A stretch of 10,828 nt of DNA from Bacteroides sp. GTDB lineage: Bacteria; Bacteroidota; Bacteroidia; Bacteroidales; SM23-62. The translations under genes and the position numbers were made by a program. The DNA is taken from positions 1 through 10,828 of the forward strand of contig JAUVKJ010000028.1 of NCBI GenBank assembly GCA_030592145.1, given 5' to 3'. Below are positions 1-9,331 of the stretch, piece after piece; position 1 is the stretch's first letter; each line of letters starts with the position of its first letter. The notes beneath the pieces are model-generated. The model ran no database searches. It was not told the origin of the DNA and saw only the letters and a list, made by a program, of their open reading frames with translations.

Positions 1-1
1 G

Positions 2-838
2 TGGTTTGAGAAAGAGGGTACTCAGTACATCTCCCTTCCGGGTGTCCCATATGAAATGAAGGCCATGATGAGCGACTATATCCTGCCAGTGCTAAAGGAA
101 GATTTTGACCTGCCGGCCATAATCCATAAAACCCTGCTGGTGCAGGGGATCGCCGAATCTCACCTGGCAACCATGCTGGAGGAGTATGAGGAAACTATTC
201 CCCCGGGAGTGAAGCTCGCTTATTTGCCATCTCCCGGTAGGATACGACTTCGACTCAGTGCCTCCGGCAAGGACAGGAAAGCCGTCGAAGAACAGGTCGA
301 CAAGCAGATGGAACGCATAATCCCTTTTATCCCGCAAGGGCATTTATACGGACACGACGACGATGAAATGGAAAATGTAATCGCTGAGCTGCTGAAACAA
401 AAAAAAGCCACACTGGCGCTGGCTGAAAGCTGTACCGGGGGAACCATTGCGCAGATGATCACTTCGGTACCGGGCAGTTCGGCCTATTTCCTGGGATCGG
501 TGGTGGCGTATTCGAACAGGATCAAGGAGAAAGTCCTGGGCGTCAAGGCTGAAAGTATAGAAAAACACGGTGCGGTCAGCCCTGAGGTGGTCGAACAGAT
601 GGCAGAGGGGGTAAGAAAACATTTCGGGGCGGATTTTTCAATCGCCACATCGGGCATTGCCGGTCCCACAGGAGGAACACCGGAGAAGCCTGTCGGAACC
701 ACCTGGATTGCAGTAGCATCATGCGATACAACAGAATCGGCAGTATACAGGCTGGGCGATCACAGGGGGAGGAATATAAGAAAGGCATCTCTCACGGGAC
801 TCAATATGCTCAGGAACTTGGTTATCAACAGCAAATAG
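2..838 (+). CDS. cinA: CinA-family protein with C-terminal PncC (nicotinamide-nucleotide amidase) domain, 5' end outside window
   Basis: The frame is open to the left edge, so the start lies upstream; 278 codons are present, against roughly 415 residues for full CinA proteins. The first in-window residues, including LPGVPYEM, fit the end of the MoaB/MogA-like N-terminal domain. The C-terminal part from about base 380 is a PncC domain: AESCTGG (bases 422-442) carries the family's catalytic serine, followed by SVPGSSAYFLGSVVAYSN and later SGIAGPTGGTPEKPVGTTW. PncC deamidates nicotinamide mononucleotide to nicotinate mononucleotide in pyridine-nucleotide salvage; many full-length CinA proteins are also linked to ADP-ribose hydrolysis by the N-terminal domain. 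Which activities this copy has cannot be read from the fragment. It acts in the cytoplasm. An 80-bp gap without a good terminator separates it from rpmB, so read-through is possible. The family call is firm; the in vivo role is not. Confidence 0.93.
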   Translation, partial: WFEKEGTQYISLPGVPYEMKAMMSDYILPVLKEDFDLPAIIHKTLLVQGIAESHLATMLEEYEETIPPGVKLAYLPSPGRIRLRLSASGKDRKAVEEQVDKQMERIIPFIPQGHLYGHDDDEMENVIAELLKQKKATLALAESCTGGTIAQMITSVPGSSAYFLGSVVAYSNRIKEKVLGVKAESIEKHGAVSPEVVEQMAEGVRKHFGADFSIATSGIAGPTGGTPEKPVGTTWIAVASCDTTESAVYRLGDHRGRNIRKASLTGLNMLRNLVINSK

Positions 839-918
839 TTAATAAAAGGCTTGATTAATTAAAGATTTTTAACGTCCTTTGCGAACTGTTTTTAAGAGGG
901 TATTTAAATCATTGAAAA

Positions 919-1161
919 ATGTCGAGAGTTTGTCAAATAACGGGGAAGAAAGTGATGGTCGGGAACAACGTTTCTCATTCCAAAAGGCGTACCCGCAGGA
1001 AGTTCTATCCGAATCTTTTTGATAAGCGCTTTTACCTGGTTGAGGAAGACCGATGGGTAAAGTTACGGGTTTCTGCCTCCGGCATCCGCACCATTAATAA
1101 GAAAGGGTTAAAAAATGCCCTGGAAGATGCCAGGGAAAAAGGCTACCTGAAGAGTTATTAA
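919..1161 (+). CDS. rpmB: 50S ribosomal protein L28 (bL28)
   Basis: This 80-residue basic protein begins [20 protein letters not shown] and continues with [13 protein letters not shown], the usual L28 signature, and it has the normal family length. L28 is a structural protein of the large ribosomal subunit. There is one cysteine (residue 5) and no CxxC pairs, so this is the zinc-independent form. The ATG follows TTGAAAA with no purine-rich Shine-Dalgarno motif. A weak promoter candidate lies upstream: TTTG at 878-881, a 19-base spacer, then TATTTAAA at 901-908, which matches the Bacteroidota -7 consensus TAnnTTTG only partly. It is the first gene of a close cluster, with rpmG starting 17 bases after its stop, so co-transcription is likely. 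Confidence 0.97.
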   Translation: MSRVCQITGKKVMVGNNVSHSKRRTRRKFYPNLFDKRFYLVEEDRWVKLRVSASGIRTINKKGLKNALEDAREKGYLKSY

Positions 1162-1178
1162 ATATAAGCTGAAGCGAA

Positions 1179-1361
1179 ATGGCTAAGAAAGGAAACAGAG
1201 TACAGGTCATTCTTGAGTGCACCGAACATAAGGATAGCGGTATGCCCGGAACCTCGCGGTACATTACCACAAAGAACAGGAAGAACACTCCTGACAGGCT
1301 TGAAATAAAGAAGTTTAATCCCATCCTGAGAAGGAACACCATTCACAAGGAAATAAAATAA
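1179..1361 (+). CDS. rpmG: 50S ribosomal protein L33 (bL33), zinc-free type
   Basis: The 60-residue product has the L33 pattern: a basic start ([14 protein letters not shown]), then [20 protein letters not shown] and the ending [15 protein letters not shown]33 sits near the E site of the large subunit. Zinc-binding L33 proteins carry two CxxC pairs; here only Cys14 remains, and the positions of the second pair read NPIL, so this is the C-minus form. It lies 17 bases after rpmB and 6 bases before the next small gene, which indicates one transcript. There is no Shine-Dalgarno motif; the ATG follows GAAGCGAA. Confidence 0.97.
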   Translation: MAKKGNRVQVILECTEHKDSGMPGTSRYITTKNRKNTPDRLEIKKFNPILRRNTIHKEIK

Positions 1362-1367
1362 GGCATC

Positions 1368-1526
1368 ATGGCAAAGAAAGTAGTTGCAACATTACAGAGT
1401 GGCGTCGGTAAAAACTTTACCAAGTGTATACGTATGGTCAAGTCTGCGAAAAGCGGCGCTTACCTTTTCGAGGAAGAAATTGTACACAATGACCACATCA
1501 ACGACTTTTTCAAAAAGGCCGACTAA
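1368..1526 (+). CDS. DUF4295-family small basic protein, probable Bacteroidota ribosomal protein bL38
   Basis: A 52-residue frame begins MAKKVVATLQSGVGKNFTKC, continues IRMVKSAKSGAYLFEEEIV and ends NDFFKKAD. This matches what I remember of the DUF4295 family, which is confined to Bacteroidota and normally encoded between rpmG and ftsY, exactly as here. From memory, a cryo-EM structure of the Flavobacterium johnsoniae ribosome revealed a new large-subunit protein named bL38; I believe it is this family, but cannot confirm that without a search. The protein is basic at its N-terminal half, with no signal peptide or membrane segment. It starts 6 bases after the rpmG stop, so it is almost certainly translated from the same mRNA. 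A terminator-like hairpin follows 29 bases after its stop. Being real is well supported by position and family pattern; its ribosomal role rests on recollection. Confidence 0.88.
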   Translation: MAKKVVATLQSGVGKNFTKCIRMVKSAKSGAYLFEEEIVHNDHINDFFKKAD

Positions 1527-1555
1527 GGAACAATTGTTTTTATAAGGATACCTGG

Positions 1556-1585
1556 AAAGCTTTCTTCATACAAGAAAGCTTTTTT
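1556..1585 (+). terminator. Intrinsic terminator after the L28-L33-DUF4295 cluster
   Basis: Bases 1556-1566 (AAAGCTTTCTT) pair perfectly with 1572-1582 (AAGAAAGCTTT): an 11-bp stem with a 5-base loop, running directly into a T-tract that ends at 1585. The stem is AT-rich, so its strength is uncertain, but a perfect stem plus T-run in the 102-base gap before ftsY fits a rho-independent terminator or attenuator. Confidence 0.72.
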
Positions 1586-1628
1586 CGTATATTCATTTTC
1601 AGGAAACCACTAAATCCGGTAAAAGGAA

Positions 1629-2576
1629 ATGGGATTTTTTTCGAGGGAAAAAAAGGAGTCGCTGAACAGGGGACTCGAGAAAACCAAGGAAAGCGTTTTT
1701 AAGAAGCTGTCCAGGGCGGTCGTCGGGAAATCCCGGGTGGATGAAGAGGTGCTCGATAAGCTGGAGGAAGTCCTGATCACCTCGGATGTCGGCGTGGATA
1801 CTACACTGAATATCATTGAGCGAATCGAAAGAAGGGTCGGGAGGGAAAAGTACATGGGTACAGAAGAGCTGAACATGATCCTGAAAGAGGAGATTGCCGG
1901 CCTGCTGGCCGATCATGACAGCACCGGCACCGGGTTTTCCTTTGCCGCACCGCTTCCGGCCAAACCCTACGTGATCATGGTGGTCGGCGTGAATGGGGTC
2001 GGTAAGACGACTACTATCGGGAAACTGGCCTGGCATTTCAAGCAGGCAGGAAAAAAGGTATTTATGGGTGCAGCCGATACCTTCCGGGCGGCGGCGGTTG
2101 ACCAGCTCTCGATATGGGCAGACCGTGTGGGCGTTGAGATCGTGAAGCAGCAGATGGGATCCGATCCGGCTTCTGTTGCCTTCGATGCCCTTTCCTCTGC
2201 AAAGGCCAATGATGTTGACGTGGTCATCATCGATACTGCAGGCCGTTTGCACAACAAGGTGAACCTGATGAACGAGCTAACGAAGATCAAACGTGTTATG
2301 ACCAAGGTGGTGCCGGATGCTCCTCACGAGGTACTTCTGATCCTGGACGGATCAACCGGGCAGAACGCCTTTGAGCAGGCAAAGCAGTTTACGGCCGCCA
2401 CCGAGGTGAACGCCCTTGCCCTGACCAAACTTGACGGTACTGCCAAAGGCGGGGTGGTGATCGGCATCTCGGATCAGTTCAGGGTACCTGTCAAATACAT
2501 CGGCATCGGCGAAAAGATGGAAGACCTGCAGGTCTTTGACCGGGAGGAATTCGTGGATTCCCTGTTCGGAGATTAG
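1629..2576 (+). CDS. ftsY: Signal recognition particle receptor FtsY (SRP GTPase)
   Basis: FtsY is the membrane-bound receptor that docks SRP-ribosome-nascent chain complexes at the Sec translocon, using paired GTP hydrolysis with Ffh. The 315-residue product has a helical N domain (about residues 1-95) and a complete NG GTPase core: G1 GVNGVGKT (120-127), G2 DTFRAAA (150-156), G3 DTAGR (202-206), G4 TKLD (266-269) and the closing GIGE (292-295). It lacks the long acidic A domain of E. coli FtsY. The first 30 residues, rich in Lys and Leu, could form the amphipathic membrane-targeting helix. The DTFRAAAVDQL form, and the absence of a methionine-rich M domain, separate it from Ffh. The start is supported by length and the A-rich AAAAGGAA just before the ATG, which is the closest thing to a Shine-Dalgarno in the window. 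rimO follows after 34 bases, and the pair probably forms one transcript. Confidence 0.97.
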   Translation: MGFFSREKKESLNRGLEKTKESVFKKLSRAVVGKSRVDEEVLDKLEEVLITSDVGVDTTLNIIERIERRVGREKYMGTEELNMILKEEIAGLLADHDSTGTGFSFAAPLPAKPYVIMVVGVNGVGKTTTIGKLAWHFKQAGKKVFMGAADTFRAAAVDQLSIWADRVGVEIVKQQMGSDPASVAFDALSSAKANDVDVVIIDTAGRLHNKVNLMNELTKIKRVMTKVVPDAPHEVLLILDGSTGQNAFEQAKQFTAATEVNALALTKLDGTAKGGVVIGISDQFRVPVKYIGIGEKMEDLQVFDREEFVDSLFGD

Positions 2577-2610
2577 TTGCCGGGATCGATAATTGCCCTT
2601 TTACCTACAG

Positions 2611-3912
2611 ATGAAAACCCGCCCCCATAAGGTCAATGTTATTACGCTGGGTTGTTCCAAGAACCTTGTGGATTCCGAGGTCCTGATGAAACAGATCGAT
2701 GCGCAGGGCATCAGTGTGGTGCATAATTCGGATCATGCGGATGCACGGTGCGTAATCATCAACACCTGTGGTTTCATACAGGATGCCAAGCAGGAATCGA
2801 TCGATACCATTCTGGGCTACGTGCGGGATAAAGAGGAGGGAAGACTCGATAGTTTATATGTAATTGGCTGTCTTTCTGAACGTTACAAAAATGAATTACG
2901 TAAGGAAATTCCCGAAGTAGACCGGTACTTCGGGGTAAACGATATCCCGCAGATCATCAGGCAGCTTGGGGGAAATTACAAGAAAGAGCTGGTGGGAGAG
3001 AGGCTGCTGAGTGTCCCCTCTCACTATGCTTATCTGAAAATATCCGAGGGATGCGACCGCAAGTGTTCCTTTTGTGCCATTCCTTTAATACGGGGGAAGC
3101 AGAAGTCGAAATCCGTGGAGGAATTGTACTCGGAAACCCTGTCTCTGCTTGAGCAGGGTGTGAAAGAGATCATCCTGATCGCGCAGGACCTGACCGCGTA
3201 TGGTACAGACCTTTACGGGAAGCGTGAATTGTCCCGTCTGCTGAAATCCCTTGCAGAAATCAGGGAACTTCCATTGCTCAGGCTCCATTATGCCTATCCG
3301 GCGTCATTTCCCGATGAAATCCTCTACCAGATCAGGGATTATGGGAACATCTGCAAATACCTTGACATTCCCTTTCAGCATATCTCTGACCCTGTCCTCT
3401 CGAACATGCACCGGGGAATTGACCGCAAAGGTACACAGGAACTGCTTGACAGGATCCGGAGCATCGTTCCGGAGGCCGCCCTGCGGACCACCATGCTGGT
3501 CGGACATCCGGGGGAAGGGGACCAGGAATTTGATGAGCTGTTAAAATTTGTACAAAGTGCTCGTTTTGAGAGACTTGGAGTATTCGTCTACTCCGAAGAG
3601 GAGGGAACCTGGGGGGCTCAGAACCTGAAGGACAGCATTCCGGAGAATGAAAAACTGGCCAGGCTTGAAGAACTGATGCAGATTCAGCAATCTATCTCAC
3701 TGGAAATCAACCAGAAAAAAACAGGTGCAATTTTAAAGGTTATGATTGACCGGAAGGAAAGTGATTATTATGTCGGGAGAACCGAGTTTGATTCCCCGGA
3801 AGTGGACAATGAAGTCCTGGTCCAATCCGGATCGCCCCTTAGCATTGGCGATTTCACAAACGTCCACATCACCGAAGCAGGGGAGTTTGATCTTTTTGGT
3901 TTTGCCCTGTAG
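2611..3912 (+). CDS. rimO: Ribosomal protein S12 methylthiotransferase RimO
   Basis: RimO is a radical-SAM enzyme that adds a methylthio group to the beta carbon of a conserved aspartate in ribosomal protein S12, using two iron-sulfur clusters. The 433-residue protein has the UPF0004 domain with its three cluster cysteines (Cys15 in TLGCSKN, Cys53 in NTCGF, Cys87 in VIGC), the radical-SAM CxxxCxxC (Cys148, Cys152, Cys155, in GCDRKCSFCAIP) followed by RGKQKS, and a C-terminal TRAM-like region containing YVGRTEFDSPEVDNEV. CSFCAIP and RGKQKS favour RimO over the tRNA enzymes MiaB and MtaB. I chose ATG 2611, giving MKTRPHKVNVITLGC; the frame extends to a TTG at 2593, but the extra six residues are not family-like. 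It lies 34 bases after ftsY. Placing it beside ribosomal-protein genes fits its substrate. It is convergent with clpC, 51 bases away, with no clear terminator between. Confidence 0.96.
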   Translation: MKTRPHKVNVITLGCSKNLVDSEVLMKQIDAQGISVVHNSDHADARCVIINTCGFIQDAKQESIDTILGYVRDKEEGRLDSLYVIGCLSERYKNELRKEIPEVDRYFGVNDIPQIIRQLGGNYKKELVGERLLSVPSHYAYLKISEGCDRKCSFCAIPLIRGKQKSKSVEELYSETLSLLEQGVKEIILIAQDLTAYGTDLYGKRELSRLLKSLAEIRELPLLRLHYAYPASFPDEILYQIRDYGNICKYLDIPFQHISDPVLSNMHRGIDRKGTQELLDRIRSIVPEAALRTTMLVGHPGEGDQEFDELLKFVQSARFERLGVFVYSEEEGTWGAQNLKDSIPENEKLARLEELMQIQQSISLEINQKKTGAILKVMIDRKESDYYVGRTEFDSPEVDNEVLVQSGSPLSIGDFTNVHITEAGEFDLFGFAL

Positions 3913-3963
3913 CCACAGGCCATTGCTGGCACATCAAAATTAAACCTTGAAGAATTATGGGGT

Positions 3964-6525
<2,562 letters not shown>

Positions 6526-6548
6526 GGCTAAAAATACATCTCTGCCTG

Positions 6549-6580
6549 CAAATATAGCAATTATAAAGAACAAATATAAA
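6549..6580 (-). promoter_or_regulatory. Candidate clpC promoter (Bacteroidota -33/-7 type)
   Basis: Read on the minus strand, bases 6556-6549 are TATATTTG, an exact match to the Bacteroidota -7 consensus TAnnTTTG. Twenty bases upstream, 6580-6577 read TTTA, one change from the -33 box TTTG. Transcription would begin a few bases further on, leaving a leader of roughly 15-20 bases before ATG 6525. A second exact TATATTTG lies at 6578-6571 but has no TTTG at the right distance. The region is AT-rich, so chance matches are possible. Confidence 0.45.
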
Positions 6581-6647
6581 CACAAAAATGTTGAAAAATT
6601 GCATACCAGAATGACAAAAAATAGGCAATAAATCAGTATTTTCGATG

Positions 6648-6677
6648 TTTGAAATCTCGTTATATATCCTCATTTTG
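6648..6677 (+). promoter_or_regulatory. Candidate gyrA promoter (Bacteroidota -33/-7 type)
   Basis: TTTG at 6648-6651 is followed by an 18-base spacer and TCATTTTG at 6670-6677, which matches five of the six fixed positions of TAnnTTTG. It would give a leader of about 75 bases before the gyrA ATG. An alternative is TTTG at 6707-6710 with a poorer -7 match 21 bases later. Both are tentative; the region between clpC and gyrA (6526-6760) contains no gene I can see. Confidence 0.33.
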
Positions 6678-6760
6678 CCCGTATCCGCAAAAAATTACCC
6701 AGCAGGTTTGATTGAGTTTTCAGGTCCCGATTATTCTCGTATAGATAAATTTAAATCGAA

Positions 6761-9244
6761 ATGGCAGAAGAAGAAAAGGTAGTAAAGGTTAACATTGAAG
6801 AGGAAATGAAATCCGCTTACATCGATTATTCAATGTCGGTGATTGTTTCCAGGGCATTGCCGGATGTCAGGGATGGATTGAAGCCTGTGCACAGAAGGGT
6901 TCTGTATGGAATGTCTGAACTCGGTGTACTGTCAAACAGATCTTATAAGAAGTCGGCCAGGATAGTGGGAGAGGTGCTTGGTAAATACCATCCCCACGGT
7001 GATTCATCGGTATATGAAGCCATGGTCAGAATGGCCCAGGAATGGTCGCTCCGGTACCGCCTGGTCGATGGCCAGGGAAATTTTGGCTCGGTCGACGGCG
7101 ACAGTCCCGCAGCCATGCGATACACCGAGGCAAGACTTCGCAAGATCGCCGAAGAAACACTTGCCGATATAAATAAGAACACGGTCGATTTCCAGCTGAA
7201 TTTTGATGATTCGCTGGAAGAACCCACTGTACTGCCCACACGTATCCCGACCCTGCTGATCAACGGTGCCTCCGGGATCGCTGTCGGGATGGCCACCAAC
7301 ATGGCTCCGCATAACCTGAGCGATACCATAGATGCCATCGTGGCCTACATCGATAACAACCAGATCGAAATTGATGAACTGATCGATATCATTAAGGCTC
7401 CGGATTTTCCGACCGGTGGAATAATATACGGTTACCAGGGAGTTCGGGAAGCCTACACCACCGGAAGAGGCAAAATCATGATGCGTGCCAAAACGGAAAT
7501 TGAGCTGACAGCCTCCGGGCGTGAAAAGATCATTGTCACCGAGATACCATACCTTGTCAACAAGGCCGAGATGATCCGCAAAACAGCAGACCTGATAAAT
7601 GAAAAGAAAATCGAAGGAATCTCCTTTATCAACGATGAATCGGACCGGAGCGGGATGCGGATCGTAATAATTCTGAAAAAAGATGCGAATGCGGGAGTTG
7701 TTCTGAATCTGTTACTTAAGTATACTCAATTACAGGCAAGCTTTAATGTTAATAACATTGCGCTTGTAAACGGCCGTCCACGCACCCTGAACCTGCAACA
7801 GCTTATATCGTACTTTGTCAGGCACAGGCATGAGGTCGTCGTACGGCGGACTAAATATGAACTGGAGCAGGCAAAGAAAAGGGCTCATATACTTGAGGGA
7901 CTCCTGATTGCCCTTGACAACCTGGATGCGGTCATCAAACTGATCCGTGCTTCCCGGACCCCGGATATTGCCCGGGAAGGTCTGATGAAGCAGTTCGGGC
8001 TCACTGAGGTGCAGTCCAGGGCCATACTGGACATGCGACTTCAGAGACTTACCGGACTGGAACGCGATAAGATCAAAGAGGAATACGGGGAGCTTCAGAA
8101 AATGATCGAGTATTACAACAAGATTCTTTCCGATGAGGAACTGCGGATGCAGATCATCAAGGATGAACTGCTCGAGATCAAGGAAAAATACGGGGATGAG
8201 CGGCGTACTGAGATCGTTCCCAACGCAGAAGAATTCAACCCGGAGGATTTTTATGCGGATGAAGACATGGTTATCACCATCTCACACATGGGATACATAA
8301 AGCGCACGCCGCTTACGGAATTCCGCACCCAGGGCAGGGGTGGTGTAGGGGCCAGGGGATCCCTTACCCGGGATGAGGATTTCGTTGAGCATATGTTCTC
8401 GGCCACAATGCACAATACCCTACTGCTCTTTACTGAAAAGGGTAAAGTCCACTGGCTCAAGGTTTACCAGATTCCCGAGGGTGCCAGAACCTCGAAAGGG
8501 AGGGCCATTCAGAATATTCTCCTGATCGATCCTGAGGATAATGTAAGGGCCTTCATAAATGTACAGAATCTCACTGATCCTGAATATATTAACAATAATT
8601 TCATTGTATTGTGTACCTCGAAGGGAATCATTAAGAAGACGGCGCTTGAAGCCTATTCCCGTCCCCGGCAAAACGGCATTATAGCCATCAACATAAGGGA
8701 AGGGGATAACCTGATTGAGGCCCGGCTTACCAGCGGGAATGCCGAAATACTCCTGGCGGTCCGGTCGGGCAAGGCCATCCGCTTCAATGAATCAAAGGTG
8801 AGGCCGATGGGCAGGAATGCCGCGGGTGTCAAAGGAATAAAACTTTCCGGAAACAAAGACGATGCCGTAGTCGGCATGGTATGCCTGGAAGACTATGAAA
8901 GGGATATACTTGTCGTCTCGGAGAAGGGATTCGGAAAGCGTTCGGATATCGAAAACTACCGGATTACCAACCGGGGAGGTAAGGGTGTAAAAACCATAAA
9001 TATCACGGAAAAAACCGGGCAACTCATTGCTATTAAGGAAGTTACGGATATTGATGACCTTATGATCATCAATAAATCCGGGATTGCCATCCGCATGCCG
9101 GTAACCGATATGAGGGTCATGGGACGTGCCACACAGGGGGTCAAGCTGATCAACCTTAAGAAGGGCGATTCCATCGCTTCCGTAACCAAGGTACAGGGAT
9201 ATGAGAACGGTGAAGGCAATACTGACGATGGTGATTCGGGATAA
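6761..9244 (+). CDS. gyrA: DNA gyrase subunit A
   Basis: GyrA is the DNA-cleaving subunit of gyrase; with GyrB it introduces negative supercoils. The 827-residue product has the winged-helix and tower regions of type IIA topoisomerases. The catalytic tyrosine is Tyr121 in [10 protein letters not shown]. The quinolone-determining segment [17 protein letters not shown] has Ser82 and Glu86 (E. coli Ser83 and Asp87), so no classical resistance substitution. The C-terminal pinwheel domain (about residues 500-810) holds the GyrA-box position at 524-530, here QGRGGVG instead of the usual Q(R/K)RGG(R/K)G. The full pinwheel favours GyrA over ParC. The protein ends in a short acidic tail ([11 protein letters not shown]). 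ATG 6761 is preceded by TTTAAATCGAA, with no Shine-Dalgarno. It is divergent from clpC and followed after 87 bases by the TPR gene; the pair may be partly co-transcribed, as no good terminator separates them. Confidence 0.97.
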   Translation: MAEEEKVVKVNIEEEMKSAYIDYSMSVIVSRALPDVRDGLKPVHRRVLYGMSELGVLSNRSYKKSARIVGEVLGKYHPHGDSSVYEAMVRMAQEWSLRYRLVDGQGNFGSVDGDSPAAMRYTEARLRKIAEETLADINKNTVDFQLNFDDSLEEPTVLPTRIPTLLINGASGIAVGMATNMAPHNLSDTIDAIVAYIDNNQIEIDELIDIIKAPDFPTGGIIYGYQGVREAYTTGRGKIMMRAKTEIELTASGREKIIVTEIPYLVNKAEMIRKTADLINEKKIEGISFINDESDRSGMRIVIILKKDANAGVVLNLLLKYTQLQASFNVNNIALVNGRPRTLNLQQLISYFVRHRHEVVVRRTKYELEQAKKRAHILEGLLIALDNLDAVIKLIRASRTPDIAREGLMKQFGLTEVQSRAILDMRLQRLTGLERDKIKEEYGELQKMIEYYNKILSDEELRMQIIKDELLEIKEKYGDERRTEIVPNAEEFNPEDFYADEDMVITISHMGYIKRTPLTEFRTQGRGGVGARGSLTRDEDFVEHMFSATMHNTLLLFTEKGKVHWLKVYQIPEGARTSKGRAIQNILLIDPEDNVRAFINVQNLTDPEYINNNFIVLCTSKGIIKKTALEAYSRPRQNGIIAINIREGDNLIEARLTSGNAEILLAVRSGKAIRFNESKVRPMGRNAAGVKGIKLSGNKDDAVVGMVCLEDYERDILVVSEKGFGKRSDIENYRITNRGGKGVKTINITEKTGQLIAIKEVTDIDDLMIINKSGIAIRMPVTDMRVMGRATQGVKLINLKKGDSIASVTKVQGYENGEGNTDDGDSG

Positions 9245-9331
9245 AACAATTATATTTGATTTTTGAAATCATTTCAGTCTTTGGCAAGGAATTTGAACTT
9301 TATTTTAAACGTAAACCAAATAACTTCTAAA

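Noticed and set aside
851..870. AT-rich palindrome (TTAATTAA) plus T-run after cinA, considered as a terminator
   Set aside because: The palindrome has no GC pairs and does not extend into a stable stem.
1599..2252. Open frame of 217 codons on the - strand over ftsY
   Set aside because: It is antisense to a complete FtsY GTPase, has no domain I recognise and is Cys/His-rich in the way of shadow frames.
2593..2610. TTG start for rimO giving six extra residues
   Set aside because: ATG 2611 gives the normal RimO beginning close to the first cluster cysteine; the upstream residues are not family-like.
9257..9271. Hairpin TGATTT-TTG-AAATCA just after gyrA, considered as a terminator
   Set aside because: A 6-bp AT-rich stem without a proper T-tract is too weak; it may be a chance inverted repeat in an AT-rich gap.
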